From NCBI RefSeq assembly GCF_003634935.1, contig NZ_RBXO01000001.1:3063501-3127500 (forward strand): a stretch of 64,000 nucleotides of DNA. Reading direction: 5' to 3'. The stretch comes from Saccharothrix australiensis. GTDB taxonomy: Bacteria; Actinomycetota; Actinomycetes; Mycobacteriales; Pseudonocardiaceae. Position 1 is the first letter of the stretch; every line of letters starts with the position of its first letter. Below, piece by piece: positions 44,906-53,589 of this stretch. A program made the position numbers and the translations under genes. The notes under the pieces are model-generated. The model was not told where the DNA came from and did not search any database. It saw only the letters and a program-made list of their open reading frames with translations.

Positions 44906-46192
44906 GTGACCGAGCACCAGGCGGTCCTCCTGCTGGTGGACCTGGCGTTGATCGTCGCCCTGGCGGGCGCGGCGGGCGCGGTGGCGCGTCGGCTCGGGCA
45001 GCCCGCCGTGCTCGGCGAGATCGCGGTGGGCGTCCTGCTCGGGCCGACGCTGTTCGACGGCGCGGTGCCGGACGCGCTGTTCCCGCCGGACGTGCGCCCG
45101 CTGCTGTCGGCGGTCGGCAACCTCGGCGTGCTGCTGTTCATGTTCGTCGTCGGCTACGAGTTCGACCGCTCCCGGTTGCGCGGCTCCGGCCGCCCGGCGA
45201 CGGCCGCGGCGCTGGGGTCGGCGGTCGTGCCGTTCGCGCTGGGCGTGCTGCTGGCGCTGTGGCTGGTGGGGCGCCACCAGACGGTGCACCGGGTGGGGTT
45301 CGCGCTCTTCCTGGGCTTGGCGCTCGCGGTGACCGCGTTCCCGGTGCTCGCCCGGATCATCGCGGACCGGGGGATGGGCTCGTCCCGCATCGGCGCGATC
45401 GCGCTGTCCGCGGCGGCGGTGTGCGACGTCGCCGCGTGGTCGGCGCTGGCGCTGGTGCAGGCCGTCGTCGGGCGGGACGGCGTGCCGCACTGGCAGGTGC
45501 TGCTGGCGGTGCCCTACGTGGTGCTCATGTTCGTCGTGGTCCGCCCGCTGCTGGCGAAGGCGCTCGTGCCGAGCGCGCCGCTGACGCCGGGGAGGTTCGG
45601 GGTCGTGCTCGTCGGCCTGCTGGCCTCCGCCGCCGCCACGCAGCTCATCGGCCTGCACTTCCTGTTCGGCGCGTTCCTGTTCGGGCTGGTGATGCCGAGG
45701 CCGCCCGACGCCGCCGGGCGCGAGGACCTCCTGCACCGCACGCAGGTCGGCACGGCGCTGTGCCTGCCGGTCTACTTCGTGGTCGCCGGCCTGAACGTCG
45801 ACCTGTCCGGCCTCCGCTGGGGCGGCGCGCTCGACCTGGCGCTGATCGTGGTCACGGCGGTGGTGGGCAAGATGGCGGGCACGTTCCTCGGCGCGCGCTC
45901 GCAGGGGATGCCGGGCCACGACGCCGCGGTGCTCGCCGCGCTGATGAACACCAGGGGGCTCACCGAGCTGATCGTGCTGGGTGTCGGCCTCCAGATCGGC
46001 CTGCTCGACGACCGGCTGTACTCGCTCCTGGTGGTGATGGCCGTGGTCACCACCGCCATGTCCGGGCCCCTGCTGAGCTGGCTGACGGCGCGGGGCAGGC
46101 GGGGCGCGGGTGTCGCCGACCCGCACCGGGCCGGGGCCGGTCCCGGCGGGTCCGACCCCGCCGAGCGGTGCCGCGCCGACCGGGCGGGCTGA
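44906..46192 (+). CDS. Cation/proton antiporter, CPA2 (KefB-type) family
   Basis: A 428-residue membrane protein with about 12 hydrophobic helices. CPA2 features include RLGQPAVLGEIAVGVLLGPT, the core LALAVTAFPVLARII, FLFGAFLFGLVMPR and MNTRGLTELIVLGVG. It lacks the C-terminal TrkA-N domain of KefB. Such transporters occur at the edge of many actinomycete antibiotic clusters, where they may exchange H+ for Na+/K+ or take part in export. The GTG at 44906 has GGTGAG upstream. The C-terminal ~40 residues are Pro/Arg-rich and unstructured. Confidence 0.87.
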   Translation: MTEHQAVLLLVDLALIVALAGAAGAVARRLGQPAVLGEIAVGVLLGPTLFDGAVPDALFPPDVRPLLSAVGNLGVLLFMFVVGYEFDRSRLRGSGRPATAAALGSAVVPFALGVLLALWLVGRHQTVHRVGFALFLGLALAVTAFPVLARIIADRGMGSSRIGAIALSAAAVCDVAAWSALALVQAVVGRDGVPHWQVLLAVPYVVLMFVVVRPLLAKALVPSAPLTPGRFGVVLVGLLASAAATQLIGLHFLFGAFLFGLVMPRPPDAAGREDLLHRTQVGTALCLPVYFVVAGLNVDLSGLRWGGALDLALIVVTAVVGKMAGTFLGARSQGMPGHDAAVLAALMNTRGLTELIVLGVGLQIGLLDDRLYSLLVVMAVVTTAMSGPLLSWLTARGRRGAGVADPHRAGAGPGGSDPAERCRADRAG

Positions 46193-46231
46193 CCGGGCGG
46201 GCCGACCGGCCGCGTTGATCCGCGGTTCGCA

Positions 46232-46313
46232 GGGCCGGGCGGGCCGGGCGGGCCGCGCCGAGGAGCGCGGCAGGGCAGCGGGGCAGGGCAGCGGGGGAGG
46301 GCAGCGGGGCCGG
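46232..46313. repeat. G-rich short tandem repeats between convergent genes
   Basis: GGGCCGGGC/GGGCCGGGC units (46232-46254) are followed by three copies of a GGGCAGCGGG-like unit (about 46273-46310). The G-runs on one strand could form quadruplex structures. The tract lies between the convergent antiporter and SARP-AAA genes and may assist termination. It is not a CRISPR array. Confidence 0.6.
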
Positions 46314-46333
46314 GTGAGTCCGCGCCGGCCGGG

Positions 46334-48913
46334 TCACGCCGCCGCCGACGGGTGCTCCAGCGCCGCGGCCAGCCGCCGGTGGTCGGCCGACAGGTCGGGC
46401 AGGTCCCGCGCCGCGTCGTCCAGCCACGCGGCGGCCAGCCGGTGCTTGCGCACCCGCACCGACCGCGGCAGCCGCAGGTAGGCGGCCTCCCGTTCGAGCG
46501 GGTGGCGGAAGGCGTAGGCGGGCCGCCCCGCCACCGCCCGGCGGCGCCCGCGGAGGAACCCGCGGCGCTCCAGCTGGGCGAGCCGGCGCGCGGCCTCCTC
46601 GGCGGTGCACCCGCCCAGCGCCGCGACGGCCTCGTCGCACACCGCGTCACCCAGCACCGCCGCGTCGAGCAGCACGGCCTTCACCGGCGCGCCCAGGTCG
46701 TCCAGCCGCGCGGCCAGGGCGGCGCGCACCCGGTGCGGCACCGGCCAGGGCCCCGTCGGCACCGGTCCACCCGACGCGCCGCGCAGCGCCCGCGCGTACT
46801 CGACCGCGAACAGCGGGTTCCCGCCCACCAGCGCGACGAGCCGGTCCCGCGTCGGCGGCGCGGCGCGGTCGGCCGTCGGGCGCGCCGCGCCGCCCGGCCC
46901 GAGGAGCGGGTCGAGCACCGTCGCGATGTCGGCGTCCGCGAGCGGTTCCAGCGTGGTGGTGCAGGTGTGCGGCTTGCCGCCGCCCCAGCCGGGTCGCCGC
47001 TCGTGCAGCTCCGGCCGCGCGGTCACCACGACGAGCAGCGGGACCCTGGCCGCGTCCTCGACGAGGTCGCTCAGGAAGCCCAGCACCGGCTCCGCCGCCC
47101 GGTGCGCGTCCTCGACGACCACCACCAGGGGCCGTCCCGCCGCGATCCCGGTGAGGAACCGCCGCACCGAGGGCCACGGGTCGGGCGGTCCTCCGCCGTC
47201 GACCGCGGCGCGCAGGTCGTCGAGCACCGCGGCGGCCCGGTCGCCAGGGCCGGGCAGCCGGGCCGCGGCCCGCCGGAGGGCGCGCTCCACCTCGTCGGCG
47301 TCCGCGCCCGGCGGGACGCCCGCCGCGCCGAGGACGAGGTCCGCCGGCAGGGAGCACCGCGTCGCCTCGGCGGGCCACGCCGGGACGCGGCCCACGACGC
47401 ACCGCACGTCGCGCCGCGCGGAGGCGAGGGCGTCCGCGAACTCCCGCACCAGGCGGCTCTTGCCGATGCCGACGTCGCCGAGCACGGTGGTCAGGTGGCC
47501 GCGCGCGCACCGGACCGCCTCGTCCACCTGCCCCAGCAGCATCCCCAGTTCGTGGTCGCGACCCACGAACGGCGTCCGCGCCACGGGGCCGCCCTCCGGG
47601 CGCCCGGTGATCCGCTCGGTCGCCGCGCACCGCGCCACCTCGCCGGGCGCGGCCGACAGCAGCAGCCGCAGACCCGTGTCCAGCACCCCGCCGCTGATCC
47701 GGGGCGGGTCGTCCGGCCGGTCAGGGTGCGGCCGGACCAGCACCTCGCCGGTCGCGACCGCGGCGACCGCCTCCAGGCCGGCCGTGAGCACGCCGTCGGC
47801 GCGCAACCGGTCCACGACGGCACGGGCCGCCGGCACGGCGCGCCGCGCGTCGTCGTCCCGCGCCCTCGGCACGCCGAACACCGCGAGCCACACCGGGCCG
47901 AGCGCGCCCGCGACCGTGCCGCCCCACCGCGCCACCTCCCGTGCCAGCACGTCGTCGGAGCGGCGGCGGGCGCGGTCCACCTGGTCCGGGTCGACGTCGG
48001 CCCCCGCCGCCGGCCGGACCGCCAGGAACACGGCGGTGACCTGCTTGACCTCGGGGTCGTGCCCCGCCGCGCGCCGCGCGGGCACGGCCGCCACCGGCTC
48101 CGGGCCGCGCAGGACCACCGCCCCTCCGGAGTCGCCCGGCCGCGACGCGGCGACCCCGTGCGGCCCGAGGTCGTGGTTGAGGATGGCGCGGTGCAGCTCC
48201 TGGAGCTCGCCGCCGGGTTCGAGGCCGAGCCGGTCGATCAGCGCGGCCCTGGTCCTGCGGTAGAGGCCGAGCGCGTCGGCCTGCCGCCCGCAGTGGTAGA
48301 GCGCCCGCATGAGCTGCCCGCACAGCCGCTCCCGCAGCGGCTCGGCCTCGACCGCCTGCTCCAGCTCGGCGACGACCTCGGCGTGCCGCCCGCAGGCGAG
48401 GTCGGCTTCGACGCAGTCCTCCAGCGCGTCGGTCCGGGCGCGCTGCGCCGTGGTGATCTCGGGCCACGAGATGCCCCGCTCGACCAGGTCCGCGAGGACC
48501 GGCCCGCGCCACAGGCCCAGCGCCTCGTGCAGGGTGCGGGAGGCGCGCAGGGGGTCGCCCGCCAGCAGCTCGGCGCGCCCCCGGTCGGCGAGTGCCGCGA
48601 AGGTGGCGAGGTCGATGCGGCCGCGGTCGGTGTGCAGCAGGTAGCCGGGCGCGTGGGTGATCAACCGGGGCGGGTCCTCGACACCGGTCTCGGACAGCGT
48701 CGCCCGGATGCGGGACACGGCGTTGTGGAGCATCTTGCGCGCGGTCGGCGGCGCCCCCTTCGGCCACACCGCCCGGATCAGCGCGCTGGCCGGCACGAAC
48801 GCGTTGTCGTGCAGCAGCAGGAAGGCGAGCGTGGCGCGCTGCTTGATGCCCCCGAGGGGGACCTGCCGGGCGTCGTCGAGGACGGTCAACTCTCCCAGGA
48901 CGCTGAACCGCAT
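46334..48913 (-). CDS. SARP-type regulator with cyclase-like and AAA ATPase domains
   Basis: An 859-residue regulator. Residues ~1-90 form an OmpR-type winged helix (MRFSVLGELTVLDD); ~95-245 the BTAD domain (EADLACGRHAEVVAELEQ, ALGLYRRTRAALIDRLGLEP). Residues ~300-440 look like a degenerate class III cyclase domain (KQVTAVFLAVRP, then GGTVAGALGPVWLAVFG). Residues ~455-850 are an AAA ATPase with Walker A VLGDVGIGKSRLV and Walker B GRPLVVVVEDAHRA. ATG 48913 is preferred over the longer frame because GAGGGGCAG precedes it and conserved sequence begins there. It stands alone, so the regulon is unknown; it could act on the NRPS cluster next door. Confidence 0.88.
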   Translation of the reverse strand: MRFSVLGELTVLDDARQVPLGGIKQRATLAFLLLHDNAFVPASALIRAVWPKGAPPTARKMLHNAVSRIRATLSETGVEDPPRLITHAPGYLLHTDRGRIDLATFAALADRGRAELLAGDPLRASRTLHEALGLWRGPVLADLVERGISWPEITTAQRARTDALEDCVEADLACGRHAEVVAELEQAVEAEPLRERLCGQLMRALYHCGRQADALGLYRRTRAALIDRLGLEPGGELQELHRAILNHDLGPHGVAASRPGDSGGAVVLRGPEPVAAVPARRAAGHDPEVKQVTAVFLAVRPAAGADVDPDQVDRARRRSDDVLAREVARWGGTVAGALGPVWLAVFGVPRARDDDARRAVPAARAVVDRLRADGVLTAGLEAVAAVATGEVLVRPHPDRPDDPPRISGGVLDTGLRLLLSAAPGEVARCAATERITGRPEGGPVARTPFVGRDHELGMLLGQVDEAVRCARGHLTTVLGDVGIGKSRLVREFADALASARRDVRCVVGRVPAWPAEATRCSLPADLVLGAAGVPPGADADEVERALRRAAARLPGPGDRAAAVLDDLRAAVDGGGPPDPWPSVRRFLTGIAAGRPLVVVVEDAHRAAEPVLGFLSDLVEDAARVPLLVVVTARPELHERRPGWGGGKPHTCTTTLEPLADADIATVLDPLLGPGGAARPTADRAAPPTRDRLVALVGGNPLFAVEYARALRGASGGPVPTGPWPVPHRVRAALAARLDDLGAPVKAVLLDAAVLGDAVCDEAVAALGGCTAEEAARRLAQLERRGFLRGRRRAVAGRPAYAFRHPLEREAAYLRLPRSVRVRKHRLAAAWLDDAARDLPDLSADHRRLAAALEHPSAAA

Positions 48914-49114
48914 CTGCCCCTCGCACCCGCGGTGGTCGAATCGACACGCCAAGTCACCATTATAGGTGGCTGATGCACGAGTGCGGCGTCGCGGACGAGT
49001 GCGCTGCCGCGCCCCAGGGTGACGTCCTGTGACCGCGAGTGACGAGTGTGGTGCTCCGCGTCCAGCCGCACCGACCCCGGTGGCCGAGTCGCCGGCCACC
49101 GGGCACACCCCGTG

Positions 49115-50353
49115 TCACCAGTACCGGTGCCGCGTCCCGTCGGTGTCGGCGATGAAGATGACCGCGTCGGCGCCCTCCGGCCCCGACGCCGTCGGGTGCA
49201 GGGGCAGGTGGCCGGGCAGGAACGGCTCGTCCGCGCCGACCGACGGGGGCAGCGCGGCGCGCAGTTCCCGCGTCGGGAACAGGGAGCGGCGGGTGGTCGC
49301 CTCGGCCAGCGCGCCCTGGAGCGTGCCGGGGGCGGGCCGCGGGTTGGCGTCGGACGCCAGGAACAGGTAGCGCTCGCCGAGCGCGAGCCCGACCAGCGCG
49401 CCGGCGCTCCACCAGCTCGCCCGCCCCTCACCCATCGGCGCGTGGCTCAACGCCATGTGGGACCGCGTCCGCTGGAGGTGCGCGTTGTGCGCGAACACCA
49501 GGCCGGGTCCGCGCCCCTGTTCCCGGTCGACGATCGCGAGCAGGTTGTCCGCCTGCATCTCGTCGCGCAGGCCGAGCATGGTCGAGACGCGGTCGGGCGC
49601 GCTGCTCGCCAAGGCCGCGTGGTAGCGCAGCAGGCCCTGCGCGGTGCGCGCGTGTGCGAGGGCGTCGGCGTGGCCGGCGGGGTCGGCGGTGCGCAGTTCG
49701 GGCGCGGCGCGGCGCAGCGCGCTGACGAGGTCGTCGGCGACGAGGCGCAGGGCGCGGGCGCGGTCGGAGCCGCCGATGGAGGTCGACGGGTCGTACATGA
49801 CCCGCGGGTCGGTCCAGTCGGCGTCGTCGCCGAGCAGCGCGTCGAGGTCGCGGGCCGACTCCGGCCGCAGCGCGGCGGGCAGGTGGTCGACGGCCGCGGC
49901 CAGTGCCCGTCGCGGGCTGGGCGCGCCGGAGATCTCCAGCGGCGCGTCGAAGCCGTGGAAGTGGACCCGGTCCTCCGGCGCGCGGTCGGCGTTGTGCGCG
50001 CGGAGCCACTCGACCAGGTCCCGGTTGGACGGCAGGTTGCCGAACCCGTGGCTGAACCCGGTCGCGAGCACCGCGTCGAGGTCACCGGTTCCCCCGCGCA
50101 CGTAGTCGTCCACGACGGCCGCGGCGAAGAAGTCGGTCTCCAGCGCGATCGACCGGTACCCCCGTTCGACGAGGTGGCGGAGGACTTCGTTGCGCAACAA
50201 CGGGAACGCCTCGACCCCGTGGGTCGGCTCGCCGAGGGCGAGCAGGGTCGGCGGCTCGGGCCGCGCGGTCAGCAGCTCGTCGAGGGCGCGACCCAGGCTC
50301 GCCGCGTCGTCGAGCGGGCGGCCGATGCCGCGCAGCGCGGTGGCGGTGGACAT
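49115..50353 (-). CDS. Erythromycin-esterase-family protein
   Basis: A 412-residue protein of the erythromycin esterase / succinoglycan-biosynthesis family: LLALGEPTHGVEAFPLLRNE (GExxHG at 41-46), ALETDFFAA, VHFHGFDAP and LVFAHNAHLQRTRSHMAL. The paired His/Glu motifs form the catalytic centre in EreA/EreB-type enzymes, which open macrolide lactones. Whether this one acts on macrolides is unknown; many family members do not. ATG 50353 has GGAAGGAG upstream. It is divergent from a MerR-type regulator (TioE-like), which probably controls it. Confidence 0.85.
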   Translation of the reverse strand: MSTATALRGIGRPLDDAASLGRALDELLTARPEPPTLLALGEPTHGVEAFPLLRNEVLRHLVERGYRSIALETDFFAAAVVDDYVRGGTGDLDAVLATGFSHGFGNLPSNRDLVEWLRAHNADRAPEDRVHFHGFDAPLEISGAPSPRRALAAAVDHLPAALRPESARDLDALLGDDADWTDPRVMYDPSTSIGGSDRARALRLVADDLVSALRRAAPELRTADPAGHADALAHARTAQGLLRYHAALASSAPDRVSTMLGLRDEMQADNLLAIVDREQGRGPGLVFAHNAHLQRTRSHMALSHAPMGEGRASWWSAGALVGLALGERYLFLASDANPRPAPGTLQGALAEATTRRSLFPTRELRAALPPSVGADEPFLPGHLPLHPTASGPEGADAVIFIADTDGTRHRYW

Positions 50354-50379
50354 GGATACTCCTTCCGGAAGGGACTGCC

Positions 50380-50411
50380 ATCGAAGCTATCGTTGAAGGA
50401 TCGATTGAAGG
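50380..50411. promoter_or_regulatory. Direct repeats in the esterase/MerR divergent promoter
   Basis: ATCGTTGAAGG (50389-50399) is followed directly by ATCGATTGAAGG (50400-50411), with a further ATCGAAG at 50380-50386. They lie between the divergent esterase and MerR genes. A palindrome, CTTCCGGAAG, occurs at 50362-50371. These are candidate MerR binding sites by position. Confidence 0.5.
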
Positions 50412-50465
50412 TTGGGCACTGCTCGCCCATTTCAGACGGCTGAAAACCTCAACCGGAGGTGCACG

Positions 50466-51176
50466 CTGCGACCCATCGACCTGGCTCGGGAGCACGGGTT
50501 GTCCGCGCAGGCGGTCCGCAACTACGACGACGCCGGCGTCTTCCCGCCGACCGAGCGCGGCGAGACCGGCCACCGGCGCTACACACCCCTGCACGCGCAG
50601 GCGTTGCGCGCCTTCCTCGCGCTGCGCCGCGGCCACGGGCACCAGCGGGCCGTCGAGATCATGCGCGCGACCAACCGGGGCGACGTCGAGTCCGCCTACC
50701 GGCTCATCGACGCCGCGCACGCCGAGCTGCTCGCCGAGCGCGACACCCGCCGCGAGGTCGCGGCGGCCCTCGACACCCTGTCCACCACCGCTCCGCGACC
50801 GGTCGGCGGTCGGCCGCTGACCGTGGGCGAACTCGGGCGTCGGCTCGGCGTGCACCCCGCGACGCTGCGCGGCTGGGAGGCCGAGGGCATCCTGCGCCCC
50901 GTGCGCGACCGGGCGACGGGGTACCGCGTGTACGGACCGGACTGCGTGCGCGACGCCGAGATCGCGCGCCAACTGCGCCGGGGCGGGTACTTGCTGCACC
51001 AGGTCGCCCGGTTCCTCGAATCCCTGCGCGCGGCGGGCGGTGCGGACGCGTTGACCGCCTTCCTCGGCGCCTGGCAGGACCGCCTGACCGCCCGCAGCCG
51101 CGCGCTCCTCGCCGGCGCGGCCCACTTCGACGCCTACCTCACCCTGCTCGACCGCGCGCGGCCGACGGAGGGCTGA
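50466..51176 (+). CDS. Two-HTH MerR-family regulator (TioE-like)
   Basis: About 236 residues with two MerR-type helix-turn-helices. The first begins LRPIDLAREHGLSAQAVRNY; the second, from about residue 117, is LTVGELGRRLGVHPATLRGW followed by GYRVYGPDCVRD. This double layout matches the TioE family of actinobacteria. No ATG or GTG lies at a suitable place. CTG 50466 has CGGAGG 6 bases upstream and is the best start; TTG 50412 is an alternative. Divergent orientation suggests control of the esterase-family gene. Confidence 0.8.
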   Translation: MRPIDLAREHGLSAQAVRNYDDAGVFPPTERGETGHRRYTPLHAQALRAFLALRRGHGHQRAVEIMRATNRGDVESAYRLIDAAHAELLAERDTRREVAAALDTLSTTAPRPVGGRPLTVGELGRRLGVHPATLRGWEAEGILRPVRDRATGYRVYGPDCVRDAEIARQLRRGGYLLHQVARFLESLRAAGGADALTAFLGAWQDRLTARSRALLAGAAHFDAYLTLLDRARPTEG

Positions 51177-51349
51177 GCGCGCGCCGGCCCGGCGCGGCGG
51201 CGTGTCAGGGGCCGTGTCAGCGCGATGACCGCCCGGTGTCAGGACCGGCGGTGATCGTAGTCGTCGTGGCCGGTTCGGGGATCGCGGTCTCGGGCCGTGG
51301 GAAGGCCGCCACGAACGGGGTTTCCGAGAGCTTCCAGGAGGAGAGCGAC

Positions 51350-52594
51350 ATGGTGGGCACGACGGGTGCGGCGACCGTGCAGGGTCACGTCGCGGAGGGC
51401 TGGGGGAAGGTCGCCGACGCGTTCCGCGCGAACTTCGAGGGCGACCCCGGTGAGATCGGCGCGGCGTGCGGCGTCTACGTGGACGGCCGCCCGGTCGTCG
51501 ACCTGTGGGGCGGCTTCGCCGACCGCGAGGCGAACCGGCCGTGGACCGAGGACACCATCGTCCAGGTGGCGTCGACGACGAAGGGCGCGACGGCGATCTG
51601 CGCGCACCTGTTGGCGCGGCGCGGCGAGTTGGACCTGGACGCGCCGGTGGCGCGGTACTGGCCGGAGTTCGGCGCGGCGGGCAAGGAGGACATCCCGGTG
51701 CGGTGGCTGCTGTCGCACCAGGCGGGCCTGCCGGTGGTGGACGGGCCGTTGACGTTCGAGCAGGCGTGTGAGTGGGACCCGGTGATCCGGGCGTTGGAAG
51801 CCCAGCCACCGCTGTGGGCGCCGGGCACCGAGCACGTCTACCACAGCGTCACCTTCGGGTACCTGGTCGGCGAGGTGGTGCGGCGGATCTCCGGCAGGTC
51901 GCTGGGCACGTTCTTCGCCGACGAGGTGGTGCGCCCGCTGGGGTTGAGCGCGTGGATCGGGCTGCCCGAGGAGCAGGAGCCGCGGGTGGCGCGGATCGGG
52001 TACGCCGCGCCGTTCACCCTGGAGGAGCTGACCGCCGGGATGATCGAGACGACCGGGTTGGACGCGGGCACGGTGAACGCGTGGATCAGCGCCGTGTGGG
52101 GCGCGGACTCGGTGCAGGCCCGCGCCGCCGAACTGGGCGGCGCGTTCGACCCCACGACCGAGATCCACACCACGCGCGCCTACCGCGCGGCGGAGATCCC
52201 GGCCGCGAACATGGTCGCGGACGCCCGTTCGGTGGCCCGGATGTACGCCGCCACCGTCAGCGAGGTCGACGGCGTGCGGCTGCTCGACCCCGCGACCGTC
52301 GAGCGGGCCACGGCCGTGCAGACCGACCGGACACGGATGCACGGGCTGCCGCCGGAGCTGGACATCCCGGCCGACCGCTCGTTCTACCTGTCGCTGGGGT
52401 TCTGGCGGTCCTGCCCGCCGATGCCGCTGCTCGGGCCCGGTTCGTTCGGCCACCCCGGTTCCGGCGGGTCGATCGGCTTCGCCGACCCGGACGCCGGCGT
52501 CGGCTTCGGCTACGTCACCAACCACTGGTCCTTCCGGGTCGGCGAGCCGCGGGCGTCGAACCTGGCCGAGGCCGTGGGCGCCTGCCTCGGCTGA
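51350..52594 (+). CDS. Serine hydrolase, beta-lactamase (EstB-like esterase) family
   Basis: A 414-residue protein of the class C beta-lactamase fold. SxxK is STTK at 75-78 (VQVASTTKGA). The usual YxN is YHS in EHVYHSVTFGY, and the third motif region reads GHPGSGGSIG. Non-standard second and third motifs are common in EstB-type esterases of this family, so an esterase or lactonase is more likely than a beta-lactamase. No signal peptide. AGGAGG lies 8 bases before ATG 51350. It is probably monocistronic and is closed by a long hairpin. Confidence 0.87.
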   Translation: MVGTTGAATVQGHVAEGWGKVADAFRANFEGDPGEIGAACGVYVDGRPVVDLWGGFADREANRPWTEDTIVQVASTTKGATAICAHLLARRGELDLDAPVARYWPEFGAAGKEDIPVRWLLSHQAGLPVVDGPLTFEQACEWDPVIRALEAQPPLWAPGTEHVYHSVTFGYLVGEVVRRISGRSLGTFFADEVVRPLGLSAWIGLPEEQEPRVARIGYAAPFTLEELTAGMIETTGLDAGTVNAWISAVWGADSVQARAAELGGAFDPTTEIHTTRAYRAAEIPAANMVADARSVARMYAATVSEVDGVRLLDPATVERATAVQTDRTRMHGLPPELDIPADRSFYLSLGFWRSCPPMPLLGPGSFGHPGSGGSIGFADPDAGVGFGYVTNHWSFRVGEPRASNLAEAVGACLG

Positions 52595-52610
52595 CCGCCG
52601 CGCCGAGCCG

Positions 52611-52684
52611 GCCGAAGGCCGGGTGGGCGGCACCGACCGACTCCGTGGGAGTCGGCCGATGTGCCGGCCACCCGGCCTTTCGGC
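52611..52684. terminator. Long bidirectional hairpin between convergent genes
   Basis: A ~23-bp near-perfect stem: GCCGAAGGCCGGGTGG begins the left arm at 52611 and its complement ends at 52684, with one bulged base and one or two mismatches. A smaller inner hairpin, CGACTCC/GGAGTCG, forms in the loop. It follows the hydrolase stop by 16 bases and lies 41 bases past the end of the leftward cyclase-like gene. Confidence 0.8.
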
Positions 52685-52724
52685 GTGCGTGGGCGGGCGA
52701 CGCCCACCCGTGCCTTCCGGGGTC

Positions 52725-53348
52725 TCAGCGCAGGCGGTCGCCTTCGCGATCGCGCACGAGGACGGGCAGGTGGGTCCACCCGGCGGGCCCGAGCGGGTCG
52801 CGGAGCGGTTCGAAGGCGGTGGCGTCGATCCCGTCGTAGCCGTGCCGCACCACGGAGCGGTGGATCTCGTCCGACACGACGAGCACCAGCGCGCCGGCGG
52901 ACGTGCGCAGCCGCTCCTTCGTCGCGGGCGCGTTCAGCAGCCGGAACGCGACGTCGAGCGCCTCGCCGAACCACCCGTACCGGTCCCGGTGCACCTCGCC
53001 CGCGTGCACGACCACGCGGAGCCGGAACCCCTCGTCGGGCACCATGACCCGGTGATCGTCCAGGAGGCGGGAGAGCGTCGGCACCACCCGGCCCAGCAAC
53101 CGCGCCTTCGACGCGGCCTCCACCGGGCGGAGGAGCGCGAGCACCCCGTCGCCGGTGTCGACCAGCCCCTCGTGGTGCTCGGCGCCCACCCCGCCCGCGG
53201 CGAGCGCCCGGACGAGCAGGTCGTGGACCGAGTGCCGCATCCGCGCGCGGCCCGGATTGGTGAGGGCGGTCGACCGCTCGACGTCGACCGCGAGGATCGC
53301 GCGGTGGTGCGCGGGCGGCACGACGGAACGTCGGGGTACCGGCAGCAT
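52725..53348 (-). CDS. Class III nucleotide-cyclase-like domain protein
   Basis: About 207 residues. The segment RAILAVDVERSTALTNPGRA carries the metal-binding Asp typical of class III cyclases, and GLVDTGDGVLALLRP is the DxGDG-like hairpin. The C-terminal residues needed for adenine and transition-state binding are not evident, so activity is doubtful. Similar domains are linked to STAND and conflict proteins in actinobacteria. AAGGAG precedes ATG 53348; the longer open frame upstream has no support. Confidence 0.72.
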   Translation of the reverse strand: MLPVPRRSVVPPAHHRAILAVDVERSTALTNPGRARMRHSVHDLLVRALAAGGVGAEHHEGLVDTGDGVLALLRPVEAASKARLLGRVVPTLSRLLDDHRVMVPDEGFRLRVVVHAGEVHRDRYGWFGEALDVAFRLLNAPATKERLRTSAGALVLVVSDEIHRSVVRHGYDGIDATAFEPLRDPLGPAGWTHLPVLVRDREGDRLR

Positions 53349-53380
53349 GGGGTGCTCCTTCGCGTGCAACGGGAGGTTGA

Positions 53381-53410
53381 TGAATCGCTGTGAATCAGAT
53401 TGAATCAGAG
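53381..53410. promoter_or_regulatory. Three tandem 10-bp repeats in a divergent promoter region
   Basis: TGAATCGCTG, TGAATCAGAT and TGAATCAGAG follow one another with exact 10-bp phasing, about one helical turn. They are AT-rich and lie 33 bases upstream of the cyclase-like gene, between it and the XRE gene. This looks like an array of protein-binding half-sites on one DNA face. Confidence 0.65.
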
Positions 53411-53589
53411 GTGACGCCGAGTCAAGGGCGTTGGCACCAGATGGGGCGGCTGACTCGAACGGATGGCGCACGATCCAGTGCTTGATCAAGTTGACAGTTG
53501 CCGACAGTGATGCGACTCTCGGCATCGGCACGAATCATGATGGGTCGATCGGAGTTGGGGCCGATCGACCCAGGGAAGTTGTGGCAACG

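Noticed and set aside
44790-44909. A 39-codon frame ending in a GTGA overlap with the antiporter start
   Set aside because: The overlap is suggestive, but the product is Arg/Ala/His-rich with no recognisable structure; such frames are common by chance in this base composition.
46232-46313. Possible CRISPR or minisatellite array
   Set aside because: Units are about 9-12 bases with no spacers; it is a simple G-rich repeat between convergent genes.
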